DNA from: Hymenobacter jeollabukensis
GTDB taxonomy: Bacteria; Bacteroidota; Bacteroidia; Cytophagales; Hymenobacteraceae
DNA: 64,000 nt
Direction: 5' to 3'
Assembly (NCBI RefSeq): GCF_005771675.1
Contig: NZ_VAJM01000015.1
Coordinates: 62,001 to 126,000 of the forward strand
The first letter of the stretch is position 1, and every line of letters begins with the position of its first letter. Below, piece after piece: positions 18,225-26,907 of the stretch. The position numbers were made by a program, and so were the translations under genes. The notes beneath the pieces are model-generated. The model ran no database searches. It saw nothing but the letters and a program-made list of their open reading frames with translations, and was not told the origin of the DNA.

Positions 18225-18770
18225 ATGAAACGCATCCTGGAAAATCCCCTGATCGGCGACGTAGTACACTTTGTAAAGCTGGCCCACGAGCCTGGCGGCC
18301 CCGATACGGTGGTGGAAGTGACGCTAAAGCCCGGCGGCGGCAACGACCTGCACTTTCACCGCACCTTCGATGAGCATTTCGAGTGCCTGGAAGGCGAAGT
18401 CAGCCTGCAGGTCGGTAAGCAGTTCATCGCCCTGCGGCCCGGCCAGCAGGCGCTGGCGCCGCGCCACGTAGTACACCGCTTTTTCAACGCCAGCCAGCAG
18501 CCGACGCGGTTTCGCGTCGTCATCCGGCCTGGTTCGCCGGGTTTCGAGCACACGCTGCAAATCATGTACGGCCTGGCCGCCGACGGGCAGCTCACGCGCG
18601 GCGGCCGGCCCCGCAAGCTCTGGCAGCTGGGCCTGATCGTGGAGCTATCCGACATCAACCTGCCGGGTCTGCCGGGGCTGCTGCAGCCCCTGCTGCGCCA
18701 CGCTGCCCGCCGAGCCATGCACGACGGCCGCTACGAGCGGGAGTTGCGGCAGCGCTACTGCGCCGACTAA
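18225..18770 (+). CDS. Cupin-domain protein
   Basis: A 181-residue protein from the ATG at 18225; the frame extends upstream, but that part is unlike the family. The cupin barrel spans about 25-115: GGGNDLHFHRTFDEHFECLEGE gives the metal-binding HxH...E pattern (motif 1), and APRHVVHRFFN carries the second-motif His. The C-terminal helical part (about 120-181) is predicted to pack on the barrel. Enzymatic role unknown. It lies just before a strong terminator. Confidence 0.78.
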   Translation: MKRILENPLIGDVVHFVKLAHEPGGPDTVVEVTLKPGGGNDLHFHRTFDEHFECLEGEVSLQVGKQFIALRPGQQALAPRHVVHRFFNASQQPTRFRVVIRPGSPGFEHTLQIMYGLAADGQLTRGGRPRKLWQLGLIVELSDINLPGLPGLLQPLLRHAARRAMHDGRYERELRQRYCAD

Positions 18771-18808
18771 ACGGCCCTGCCGGCCTTGTCCGGAGCATTG
18801 CCCCTCAT

Positions 18809-18844
18809 GACCGCGCCCGCCGTGCATGCACGGCGGGCGCGGTC
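18809..18844. terminator. GC-rich hairpin between convergent genes
   Basis: An exact 36-bp palindrome from 18809 to 18844 (GACCGCGCCC...GGGCGCGGTC) centred on GCATGC. It sits in the 308-bp gap between the cupin gene and the convergent GH44 gene and probably terminates both. There is no U-tract. The rest of the gap (18845-19078) holds nothing I can recognise. Confidence 0.65.
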
Positions 18845-19078
18845 GTGTAAGTATTAGTGGACAAGCAGACCATACGCATTTGAACAAGCTCAACCATTCG
18901 GATGGCATCAGAGGCCACTTTTTGCTTTCGATAACGTCACGGCAACAGACATTTCGTCGGGCAAAACCACATTGCCTTGCCGATTGAATAGCTGGGCTTA
19001 CCCGAATGCGTGTAGTCTGGGTGGATCAGCAAGTAACCGGCAACGGATGGGCTGCAGCAGCCCACTCCTTCTGTACCC

Positions 19079-21268
19079 TCAGTCGGCTCCCAGCACCACG
19101 AAGCGCTGGCGGTAGATGCCTGTGGCCGTTCTCAGGCGAGCCAGGTAGCTGCCTGGTGGTACGGCGGGCAGCGCCAGCCGGCCGTGGCGGATGCCCACGG
19201 GTACGGCGCAGCTATGCACGCGCTGGCCGGCCAGCGTAAGTATATCGAGGGTAGCGGGGGTGGCCAGCCCGGCAGGCAGCTCGTAGCGCAGCTCGCCGGC
19301 CGATACCAGCGTGGGGTACACGCGGAAGCCATTCGGCTCATCACCCGGTATGCGCACGGTACGCACCGGCGCGGCGCGGCGCGTCTGGTCCTGGTCGACC
19401 AGCTGCAGGCGGTAGTAGTTCAGGCCCGGCTGCGGGGTGTCGTCGTGGTAGGCGTAGCGGTGCAGGTGGTTGCCATTGGTGGCGGCCACCCGGCCCAGCT
19501 CCCGAAACGTGGTGTCCTGCTCAGCCCGCCGCTCCACTACGAAGTGCGCGGCGTTGTTTTCGGAGGCCGTGCTCCAGCGCAGCTGCGCCCCGGTGGCGTC
19601 GGCCGCGGCGTCAAAGCCCAGCAGCTCTACCGGCAGCGCGGTGGCCGTGCGCAGTTCGATGACGCTGGCCGACATGGCCGGCAGCGAATAGCTGAACTGG
19701 TTGCCGCTGAGCCCATTCACGGCGGCGCGGCTGGCCAGCGCGGGGCTGCCCTGCACCAGGCTCCACACCCGGCTGGCCAAATAGGTGGCACCGCTGGTCA
19801 GCGCGAAGTTTCCCGTCACGGCCTGGCTGGCTTTGTTGATGACCACCAGCGTCAGGCGCTGCTCGCTGGTACCGTCGATGGCGGCGTACACCGAGGTGCG
19901 GGCCACGTCGGAAGTAGCGGCCGTGACGCTGGTGCGGCCGAAACTGCTGCCCGCGCCGTCGAAGTTGGTGTAGAGGCGGAAGGCCGGCGAGATGTACGAG
20001 GCCGGCGAGTTTGGATTGCCGGGGTCGTAGGTTTTCCACCAGCTGGCATTGTACACCCCGTACTTGCCGAAGATGCCCAGCACGTCGGCCTGGGCCAGCC
20101 CGCCCGAAATGTCATCGTTTCCCCCGTAAGCGTATTCCGAGATGCTAAGCTTGGTGCCGGGGTAGTACGTATTGATGGACTGCAGCAGCCGTGGCAGGAT
20201 AGGCAGGTAGTTGTTCAGAAAGTAGGGCTCGTCGGCAATCCAGCTGTTTTCGTGGTAGCCGGGCTGCCAGAGCGTGCGCGGGGCCTGCAGGCGGGCCTGG
20301 CGGTCGGCGGCGGTATTGGCGCCCGGCTCGGTAATGCGGCTGGTGCCCACGGCCTCGGGGTACCAGTGCACGTCGAGCACGTCGAGGAGGCGGCGGCCGG
20401 CGCTCTGCGAAGCCTGCCGCAGGTTGTCGAGGTAATAGTCGATAAACCAGGCGTAGCCGGCGCCTTCCACGGCGGTGGGGTAGTCGGGCGCGTCCTGCAG
20501 GCTGAAATAGTCACCGAAGCCGTACAGCCCGCCGCCGTAGATCAGGGCCGAGGCATCCACTGCCTTCACGGCCTGGGCCAGGTCGCGGGTCTTGGTCCAC
20601 AGCTCCTGCGAGGTGGGCTTAGCGGGATGGATGCCGGGGTGGGTTTCGGGCCAGAGGCCGGGCTCGTTGTCAAGGAAGTAGCCGGCCACCCCGCCGGCGG
20701 CCGTAGTGCCGTGCTGCTGCACCAGGAAGTTCACCTGCTCGTCCATATACACCACGCCGTCGGCGGTATTGGGCGCGAGGCTGAAGGCGCTGCCCTTGCG
20801 AAATACCACCTGCTTCCAGCGGGCCGAAGGAGCCACCTGGGCGGGCGTCACCGGGGTGCCCGACTTATCGGCCGCCACGTAGCCGGCCAGCTGCAGCGTC
20901 ACCAGCGGGGCCTGGCCCCGGGCGCGGGCCGCCACCACGAAGCTTGACACGGCTTTGCCGGGCTGGGCGCATTCACCGGGGCCGAGCCCCTGGCAGAGGA
21001 AGTCGTCGTTCTGGTAGTTGTAGTCGGAGCCGGCGTGCGAGGCGTTGGTTTCCCAGTTATAGCCCGTCAGGCGGTTGCCGCCCAGGCGCACCGAGCCGTA
21101 GCGGTCGGCGGCTTGCAGGGGCTCGTTGGTGCCGTAGATCAGCGGGCTGATGGCCTTGCGCCCGGTGCCAGTGTTGACGGTAAAATTCACCGTGAGCTGA
21201 GCCTGAGCAGCGGTGGCGGTCAGGCCGGCGGCCAACAGGGCCGCCGCGCGGGCAGAGAAAAAGAGCAT
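19079..21268 (-). CDS. Secreted GH44 family glycosidase with T9SS domain
   Basis: A 729-residue secreted enzyme, expected to act on beta-1,4-glucan or related polymers (GH44 includes endoglucanases and xyloglucanases). The signal peptide ends near AQAQ (24). The catalytic barrel spans about 28-530 with GH44 hallmarks: IYGTNE near the start, RLGGNRLTGYNWETNAS, general acid candidate E202 in YFLDNEPGLW, and nucleophile candidate E378 in SISEYAYGG. A beta-sandwich follows, then LPVELLGFDA, which in this phylum marks the linker before the C-terminal sorting domain (about 650-729). It is in an operon with the PCMD-like gene 66 bp upstream. Confidence 0.9.
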   Translation of the reverse strand: MLFFSARAAALLAAGLTATAAQAQLTVNFTVNTGTGRKAISPLIYGTNEPLQAADRYGSVRLGGNRLTGYNWETNASHAGSDYNYQNDDFLCQGLGPGECAQPGKAVSSFVVAARARGQAPLVTLQLAGYVAADKSGTPVTPAQVAPSARWKQVVFRKGSAFSLAPNTADGVVYMDEQVNFLVQQHGTTAAGGVAGYFLDNEPGLWPETHPGIHPAKPTSQELWTKTRDLAQAVKAVDASALIYGGGLYGFGDYFSLQDAPDYPTAVEGAGYAWFIDYYLDNLRQASQSAGRRLLDVLDVHWYPEAVGTSRITEPGANTAADRQARLQAPRTLWQPGYHENSWIADEPYFLNNYLPILPRLLQSINTYYPGTKLSISEYAYGGNDDISGGLAQADVLGIFGKYGVYNASWWKTYDPGNPNSPASYISPAFRLYTNFDGAGSSFGRTSVTAATSDVARTSVYAAIDGTSEQRLTLVVINKASQAVTGNFALTSGATYLASRVWSLVQGSPALASRAAVNGLSGNQFSYSLPAMSASVIELRTATALPVELLGFDAAADATGAQLRWSTASENNAAHFVVERRAEQDTTFRELGRVAATNGNHLHRYAYHDDTPQPGLNYYRLQLVDQDQTRRAAPVRTVRIPGDEPNGFRVYPTLVSAGELRYELPAGLATPATLDILTLAGQRVHSCAVPVGIRHGRLALPAVPPGSYLARLRTATGIYRQRFVVLGAD

Positions 21269-21334
21269 CGGAAGGAGCTGAAAAAAGCCTGCCCGGCGAG
21301 GCAGTCGTCGGGCGGGCGGAGTTCGAGGGCGGGG

Positions 21335-22264
21335 CTAGTACTTGAGCAGTGGGCGCGTCACTACCCGACCATCGGGCAGGAGCAGGCGCAGGGTGTAGCG
21401 GCCGGCGGGCTGCGGGCGCAGGTCGATGGCGTAGCGCCGCCCGGTGGCGGCCAAAGCCGGCTGCGCCACCGGGCGGCCCAGCGCATCGGTCACCACCAGC
21501 CGGGCCCCAGCTGGCAGGGACCCGGCGGCCAGCCACTCCAGCGTGAATTCGCCCGTGGCACTGGGGTTGGGAAACACGCTCAGCTCCGCAGGCGCGGGTT
21601 CGGGGCGCGTGGCCGTCGCCGTACCGCCAACGAACTGCAGCTCGTCGATAAACAGCGCGTTGCCGGGCGTGCATGCGCGGGCCGAGGCCGACAGGATGTA
21701 GATAAAGGCGGAATCGGGCGCCAGGATGAAGCCTGGGCGGTACTGCAGCGTTACTTCCTCGCGCTGGTAGGTGGTAGGGGCCGCCAGCAAATACGTTTCG
21801 CCCACGGCTACCGCCTGCCGTTGCCCCGCCACCCACCGCGACAGGGCCACTAGCACCGTCGCCGAGTCCTGGGCCACGTTGGTCCCGGTCTGCTTGTAGT
21901 AGAACTCCAGCCGGGCGGGGCGGCCGGTGTAAGGCTGCCCGTCCAGAGGCGGCCACCCCGGCAGCAGGCTCACGGCCCCCAGCGCCACGATTCCGCCCTC
22001 CCCGCCCCGGCCGGGTATCAGGGTGTTCTGGATGCGCATGGCAGAGTTGCCGGCATACTTGTCCGGCGTTTTGGTCACGTCGTTCCAGGGCTGCTGCCCG
22101 GCCGATTGCAGGATGTCGTCGGTGGTGACCCAGTGCCGCGGCCGCTCGGCGCCGTCGCGCGTTTCCCAGCTTTCCAGGTCGCCATTGGGCACCTGGGCCG
22201 CGGCAGTGGCGACCAGCAGCAGCTGCGTGCCGGCGGTCAACAGGGTAGTAAGTCGTTGTTTCAT
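21335..22264 (-). CDS. Secreted T9SS protein with PCMD-like domain
   Basis: A 309-residue secreted protein. The signal peptide ends near AAAQ (24). The beta-sandwich core (about 25-215) opens with PNGDLESWETRDG and contains LEFYYKQTGTN and NALFIDELQF, the pattern of the putative carbohydrate metabolism domain (PCMD, PF13201). A type A T9SS sorting domain follows (about 228-309: LSVFPNPSATGEFTLEWL ... GRYTLRLLLPDGRVV). It is the first gene of the operon with the GH44 enzyme, so carbohydrate binding at the cell surface is the likely role. Confidence 0.85.
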   Translation of the reverse strand: MKQRLTTLLTAGTQLLLVATAAAQVPNGDLESWETRDGAERPRHWVTTDDILQSAGQQPWNDVTKTPDKYAGNSAMRIQNTLIPGRGGEGGIVALGAVSLLPGWPPLDGQPYTGRPARLEFYYKQTGTNVAQDSATVLVALSRWVAGQRQAVAVGETYLLAAPTTYQREEVTLQYRPGFILAPDSAFIYILSASARACTPGNALFIDELQFVGGTATATRPEPAPAELSVFPNPSATGEFTLEWLAAGSLPAGARLVVTDALGRPVAQPALAATGRRYAIDLRPQPAGRYTLRLLLPDGRVVTRPLLKY

Positions 22265-22708
22265 GCAGGACCAGGAGTGAGGGTTGGGGTGTAGACGTGA
22301 GCTGCGCCGAAGCGGTCAACAGCCGATAGCGAATGTCCTGCCGCCCCTGCAGTCGGGAAATATTCTTCTGACCGTACTGCCCAAACCCGCCCCTGAACCG
22401 GCCTATTCGCCGCCTGAACCGGCGGCCAGACTTGACCAAGATTGGCCCGATGGTGGCCCGGACCACGGCGGCCCGCATTGGCCGGCTACCGGGCAGCTTC
22501 GGGCCGGCTTTTGCAGAGTTCAGGTGCCATAATCACCGGCTCAGTCCGGAATCTATTCCCCCCGGTAGCCGGATGGGGCAGTTTTGCGGGGCGCTCAGGC
22601 TGAGGCACAATGGAGGCACAATGCCTGGCCGCCAACCACGGGCCCAGGCCCGGGCGCACCGGCTTCACCGCCGGGTTTCTACGTCACCTTTCACCAGCTT
22701 TCCTGCTC
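22265..22708. other. Divergent intergenic region
   Basis: A 444-bp region between the GH44 operon (leftward) and a cupin gene (rightward). It contains two CCTGAACCGGC words (near 22393 and 22417) and a direct repeat AGGCACAATG near 22602-22623. No promoter matching TAnnTTTG on either strand and no additional gene was recognised. Confidence 0.4.
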
Positions 22709-23176
22709 ATGGAACACTTGATTTCTTCTCTCGCCGGCAGCCTGCGCGCCTACCAGGGCGGCTTTCTGCAGCTGCTGATTTCGCCCGCCCAAACCGGTGG
22801 GCAGCTGGCCCTGCTCGACTTCACCCTTCCCCAGGGCAGCGAACCGCCGCGCCACCGCCACACCCGCGAAGACGAAACGTTCTACGTGCTGGAAGGCCAG
22901 GTGCGCTTCGAAATCGGCGACGCGGTGGTGGTGGCCGAAGCCGGGCAGGCCGTGTTTGCCCCGCGCGGCCTCGACCACCTGTTCGCCATCCAGTCGCCGC
23001 AGGCCCGCCTGCTGACGCTGATAACGCCCGGCGAGTTTTCGGGCTACTTCCTGGAGTTCAGCACCCCGATTGCCCAAGCGCCGGCGCAGCTACGGGCGCC
23101 GCAGGGCCCACCGCTGCCCGAAGTCCTGGCCCAGATGCTGGCCAGCGCCGCGGGCTACGGCGTGCAGTTCGCGTAG
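22709..23176 (+). CDS. Cupin-domain protein
   Basis: A 155-residue single-domain cupin from the ATG at 22709. The upstream in-frame extension is not family-like. Motif 1 reads PPRHRHTREDETFYVLEGQ (two His and Glu metal ligands) and motif 2 FAPRGLDHLFAI. It resembles quercetin-dioxygenase-like small cupins. No operon partner is close enough to suggest a substrate. It is distinct from the cupin at 18225. Confidence 0.8.
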   Translation: MEHLISSLAGSLRAYQGGFLQLLISPAQTGGQLALLDFTLPQGSEPPRHRHTREDETFYVLEGQVRFEIGDAVVVAEAGQAVFAPRGLDHLFAIQSPQARLLTLITPGEFSGYFLEFSTPIAQAPAQLRAPQGPPLPEVLAQMLASAAGYGVQFA

Positions 23177-23413
23177 CCGGGCGGTTTGCCCCAAAGTGCG
23201 CCGGCCTGGGTAGCTTCACTCCGTAGCACCGGGGTTCGAAGCTGCCTGGGCCGGCGTTTGGGTTACCAGTGGCCGGGCGGTTTGCCGGGCCGCGCCACCG
23301 CAGGGGCTGGCGGCCCCGGGCAGGCTTTGCGGCCAGTGGTTTATCTTCGGCTCCGACGCCGGCCGGCTACCGGTGCGGTACCGCGTCAGCCAGGAGGCCG
23401 CCTTCTTCCGAGC

Positions 23414-24028
23414 ATGTACATTCCCAACTCATTCCGGGGCCCGCAGGATCAGGCGGCCGTGGTGGCGTTTATGCAGCGCTACAGCTTTGCCACCCTCGTC
23501 ACTGCCGCCGCGGGCCCGCCGACGGCCACGCACCTGCCCTTCACGGTACGCCACTCGGCGGCCGGCGAGGTGGTACTGACGGCGCATCTGGCCCGCGCCA
23601 ACGCGCAGTGGCGCGAGCTGACGGCCGGCCCGGCACTGGTTATTTTCAGCGAGCCGCACGCCTACGTATCGCCGCGGCATTACGAGCAGGCGCAGAACGT
23701 GCCCACCTGGAACTACATTGCCGTGCACGCCTACGGCCCGGTGCAGCTGCTGGAAGCCGAAGCCGATAAGCGCCGGGTGCTCGAAGACCTCATTGAAGCC
23801 ACCGAGCCGGACTACCTGCCGCAGTGGCAGGGGCTTCCGGCCGGGTATCAGCAGCGGATGCTGGGCGCCATCGTGGCGTTTGAGCTGACGGTGAAGGACT
23901 TGCAGGCCAAGTACAAGCTGAGCCAGAACCGCACCGCCCAGGAGCAGCAGAACCTGGCCGCCGCCTTGGCCCAAAGTCCCGACAACCTCACGCGCCAGCT
24001 GGCCGGCTACCTGCCCGCCGCCCACTGA
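23414..24028 (+). CDS. PaiB-like FMN-binding protein
   Basis: A 204-residue protein of the FMN-binding negative transcriptional regulator (PaiB) family, a split-barrel flavin fold. It begins with the family signature MYIPNSF and continues with THLPFTVRH and FSEPHAYVSPRHYEQ, then VPTWNYIAVHAYG, and KYKLSQNR near the C-terminus, all conserved in the family. Length is normal (about 205). PaiB from Bacillus affects sporulation and protease genes, but whether homologues are regulators or oxidoreductases is unclear. The HD-domain gene follows 33 bp later. Confidence 0.88.
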   Translation: MYIPNSFRGPQDQAAVVAFMQRYSFATLVTAAAGPPTATHLPFTVRHSAAGEVVLTAHLARANAQWRELTAGPALVIFSEPHAYVSPRHYEQAQNVPTWNYIAVHAYGPVQLLEAEADKRRVLEDLIEATEPDYLPQWQGLPAGYQQRMLGAIVAFELTVKDLQAKYKLSQNRTAQEQQNLAAALAQSPDNLTRQLAGYLPAAH

Positions 24029-24061
24029 ACACCTTCCAATCCCTCGCCTAATCCTGCGGCA

Positions 24062-24625
24062 ATGCAACAAGCCACCTGGTCCATCGACGAAGTTCAGCAA
24101 GCCTGGCAGCTGGCCACCCGCCTGCACGACGGCCAGAAGTACGGCGGCCCCGACCCGGGCGAGCAGATCGAATACCTGAACCACATCGGCAGCGTGACGC
24201 TGGAGGTTCTGAACGCCGTGCAGCACACTGCCGGACTGCGGGCGGACCTGGCCATCAAGTGCGCCATTCTGCACGACGTGGTGGAGGACACGGCGGGCAG
24301 CTACGAGCAGATTCGGGAGTTGTTCGGCCCGGCCGTAGCCGCCGGCGTGCTGGCCCTGACCAAATCCGACCACCTCGAAGATAAAGCGGCGCAGATGCGC
24401 GACAGCCTGCGCCGCATCCGGGAGCAGCCAGTGGAAATCTGGGCCGTCAAGCTCGCCGACCGGATTGTCAACTTATCCGAGCCGCCCTACTACTGGGACC
24501 ACGCCAAAAAACGGGCCTACCTGCGCGAGGCGGAGCTGATTCTCACGGAGCTGCAGGCCGGCAACGAGTATCTGGCCAACCGTTTGAGACTGAAAATCAG
24601 GCGGTACCATTCCTTTCTCGGATAA
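24062..24625 (+). CDS. HD-domain (p)ppGpp hydrolase-like protein
   Basis: A 187-residue cytoplasmic HD-superfamily phosphohydrolase resembling small alarmone hydrolases (MESH1/SpoT N-terminal class). Metal-binding positions are visible: His in YLNHIGSV, the HD pair in ILHDVVEDT (about 74-82), and Asp in VKLADRIVNL (about 130-139). It lacks a synthetase or TGS domain. The family hydrolyses ppGpp or related nucleotides; the exact substrate is not provable here. It may be co-transcribed with the PaiB-like gene. Confidence 0.85.
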   Translation: MQQATWSIDEVQQAWQLATRLHDGQKYGGPDPGEQIEYLNHIGSVTLEVLNAVQHTAGLRADLAIKCAILHDVVEDTAGSYEQIRELFGPAVAAGVLALTKSDHLEDKAAQMRDSLRRIREQPVEIWAVKLADRIVNLSEPPYYWDHAKKRAYLREAELILTELQAGNEYLANRLRLKIRRYHSFLG

Positions 24626-24781
24626 TCCGCCGGGGCTCGGTCTGAAACGATCGGCAGCACCCGCTGGCGCAAGGCCTGCCCCTTTTGCTGGCTCCGCCTA
24701 CCAACTTGGTGGCGCGGCCGGGCGGGGCCCGATGGCGCAGCCATTCACTACCGGCAACCGGCAGCAGACGACCACCTCCGC

Positions 24782-25537
24782 TTACCCCTGCCGTGCCTGA
24801 AACGCCCGCAGGTTGTCGCGGTAGCTGCGCGTCCATTTCAGCTGGGGCCCGTCGCGCAGCTGCACCAGATACTCCCCGTTGAAGTGCGTTTCCACGGCCT
24901 GCACGAAGTTCAGGTTGACGATATAGGAGCGATGAATGCGCACGAAGTCGGCCGGATCGAGCCGGGTTTCGAGGTGGCCCAGGCTGTCGTAGATGATGTG
25001 CCGCTCGGTCCCGGCGGTGTGCAGGGTAATGTAGTTGCCCTGCGCGTCGAAGTAGCGCACGTCGGCCGTATCAACGAGGTACATGCGGCCGGTTTCCTTC
25101 ACCAGCAGCCGTCGCAGGTAAGGGGCGCGCTGCGCCTGCTGGTGCACCAGGGCTTCCAGCTGGGGCTGCGGGCGCCGGCCCAGCCGCTCGCGCGCCCGCT
25201 CCAGCGCCTGGTGAAAGCGTACGGCATTGAAGGGCTTGAGCAGGTAGTCGATGGCGTTGGCATCGAAAGCGCGCAGGGCGTACTGGTCGTAGGCGGTGGT
25301 GAACACCACCGCCGGCTGGTGGTGCGGCCACACCTGCTGCAGCACCTCGAAGCCGTTCAGCTCGGGCATCTGGATGTCGAGAAACACGAGGTCGGGCCGG
25401 TGCTGCAGAATCTGGATAACGGCTTCGGTACCGTTGGCCGCTTCGCTCACCACCGTCACGGCGGGGTGGTTTTGCAGCAAAGTGCGAATGACGCCACGCG
25501 CCAGCAATTCGTCGTCGATGATGAGGGCGCTAAACAT
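24782..25537 (-). CDS. LytTR-family response regulator
   Basis: A 251-residue regulator. The receiver shows D8/D9/E10, phospho-acceptor D54 in LVFLDIQMPELNG, FTTAYDQYALRAF and K101 in DYLLKPF. The LytTR domain (about 145-248) has VRYFDAQGNYITLH and FVRIHRSYIVNLNFV. Its start overlaps the end of the sensor kinase gene by 8 bp, which implies translational coupling. A dyad upstream of the operon is a good candidate for its binding site. Confidence 0.94.
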   Translation of the reverse strand: MFSALIIDDELLARGVIRTLLQNHPAVTVVSEAANGTEAVIQILQHRPDLVFLDIQMPELNGFEVLQQVWPHHQPAVVFTTAYDQYALRAFDANAIDYLLKPFNAVRFHQALERARERLGRRPQPQLEALVHQQAQRAPYLRRLLVKETGRMYLVDTADVRYFDAQGNYITLHTAGTERHIIYDSLGHLETRLDPADFVRIHRSYIVNLNFVQAVETHFNGEYLVQLRDGPQLKWTRSYRDNLRAFQARQG

Positions 25538-26711
25538 GGGGCGGCATAGTAGGTGGGGGCGCTACGGCCGGGCGCGGCAACCTAAGCGTGACGGTGGTGC
25601 CCCGACCGGGCTGCTGGGCAACGTCGAGGCTGGCGGCCCGGCCGTAGGCGTGGCTCAGGCGGGCGCGGGTGTTGCGCAGCCCCAGCCCCGAGCCGCCCCG
25701 GGCGGGCCGCCCCGAGCCGTTGTCTTCAATGCACAGGCGCCAGGCGTCGGGCCCCGCGGCGGCGGCCGTGATGCGCAGGCAGCCGTCAGCGACGCGGTCG
25801 GCCAGGCCGTGCACGAGAGCATTTTCCACCAGCGGCTGCAGCAGCAGGGGCGGTACCAGACAGTCCTCGGCCCCCGGCTCGATGCAGTAGTCGATGCGCA
25901 GGCGGTCCTGAAAGCGTACCTGCTGAATGCCTAGGTACTGCCGGGTGAGGGCCAGCTCGTCGCGCAGCGGAATAAAATCGGCCTGCTGGTGGGCCAGCAC
26001 CCCGCGCAGCAGGTCGCTCAGGCCCGTTACCATGTCGATGGCCCGGTCGGTTTCGTGCTGCATCATCAGGGCCACAATGGCGTGGTGGGTGTTGAAGAGA
26101 AAGTGGGGATTCAGCTGCATCTGCAGGGCCTGGAGCTGAGCGGTAGCCAGCTGGGTCCGCAACTGCTCGGCGTGCAGCTGGTACTCCACGGCCCGGTGCT
26201 GCAGCCGCTGGTTCTGCTGGACGTAGCGGGCAATGCTGCCGCTCACCACCACCAGCAGATAGGTCAGCGCCGTAGTAGGGTACGTCGACAGAAACCAGGC
26301 GGGAATATAGCCAGGATCAATCCACTTGCCCGTTTCGTGGGCGTACAGGGGCCGCACCACCACGTAGCAGGCGGCGCACACCAGCAGCCCGAAAGCCGAA
26401 GCTACCAGCAGATGGCCCAGCAGGGTGCGCAGCCAGGCACGGGGCTCCCGGGCGATGGGCAGTGGAAACCGTAGCGTGACGTAGAATATACCGGGCGTGA
26501 AGGCCCACCAGAGCACAAACGTCAGCGCCCACTGCAGCAGCTCGGCGCCAAACATGGGCCGCCGCCCGGTCAGCCAGCCTAGGCCGAAGGTCTGGCAGGC
26601 GTTGATGAGCATCATCAGTCCCCAGAACAGGGTGGCGTACCGCCAGAACTGCCGCCGGGTGAGGGGCAGCTCGGCTTCGCGCAGCAGGCGGGTAACCCAG
26701 AGAATGGCCAT
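25530..26711 (-). CDS. LytS-type sensor histidine kinase
   Basis: A 393-residue kinase with four to five membrane helices (about 25-165), a coiled-coil linker (165-200), H-box LNPHFLFNTHHAIV with His203, N-box LLQPLVENALVHG near 305, and glycine-rich lid GGSGLGLRNTRARL near 350. It has no extracytoplasmic sensor domain. It is the first gene of a kinase/regulator operon and diverges from an M16 peptidase operon across a symmetric promoter region. Confidence 0.93.
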   Translation of the reverse strand: MAILWVTRLLREAELPLTRRQFWRYATLFWGLMMLINACQTFGLGWLTGRRPMFGAELLQWALTFVLWWAFTPGIFYVTLRFPLPIAREPRAWLRTLLGHLLVASAFGLLVCAACYVVVRPLYAHETGKWIDPGYIPAWFLSTYPTTALTYLLVVVSGSIARYVQQNQRLQHRAVEYQLHAEQLRTQLATAQLQALQMQLNPHFLFNTHHAIVALMMQHETDRAIDMVTGLSDLLRGVLAHQQADFIPLRDELALTRQYLGIQQVRFQDRLRIDYCIEPGAEDCLVPPLLLQPLVENALVHGLADRVADGCLRITAAAAGPDAWRLCIEDNGSGRPARGGSGLGLRNTRARLSHAYGRAASLDVAQQPGRGTTVTLRLPRPAVAPPPTMPPHV

Positions 26712-26731
26712 AGCTGAAAGCGGGAATACGA

Positions 26732-26879
26732 CAAAGCTAGCAGCCGTGTGGCGGCTGGCGGCAGCCCGGTGGCTGAAGGGCCCAAACGGTTATTTAAAGG
26801 GCCATCGGGCGCTTTAAATAACGAATTGGTGCTTCCGCATAAAGCCGGTTCCGGCCGGCGGGGTCCCCAGCTAGCTTTG
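26732..26879. promoter_or_regulatory. Symmetric divergent promoters with central dyad
   Basis: Both promoters use the identical -7 element TAGCTTTG: minus strand 26739-26732, 20 bp before the kinase ATG, and plus strand 26872-26879, 28 bp before the peptidase ATG. Midway lies the perfect inverted repeat GTTATTTAAAG (26789-26799)/CTTTAAATAAC (26812-26822). Exactly 49 bp separates each end of the dyad from each -7 box. This suggests one regulator, most likely the LytTR protein, acting on both operons. Confidence 0.7.
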
Positions 26880-26907
26880 AGACTCTTCGGTCTCCATTCA
26901 CCTGCTT

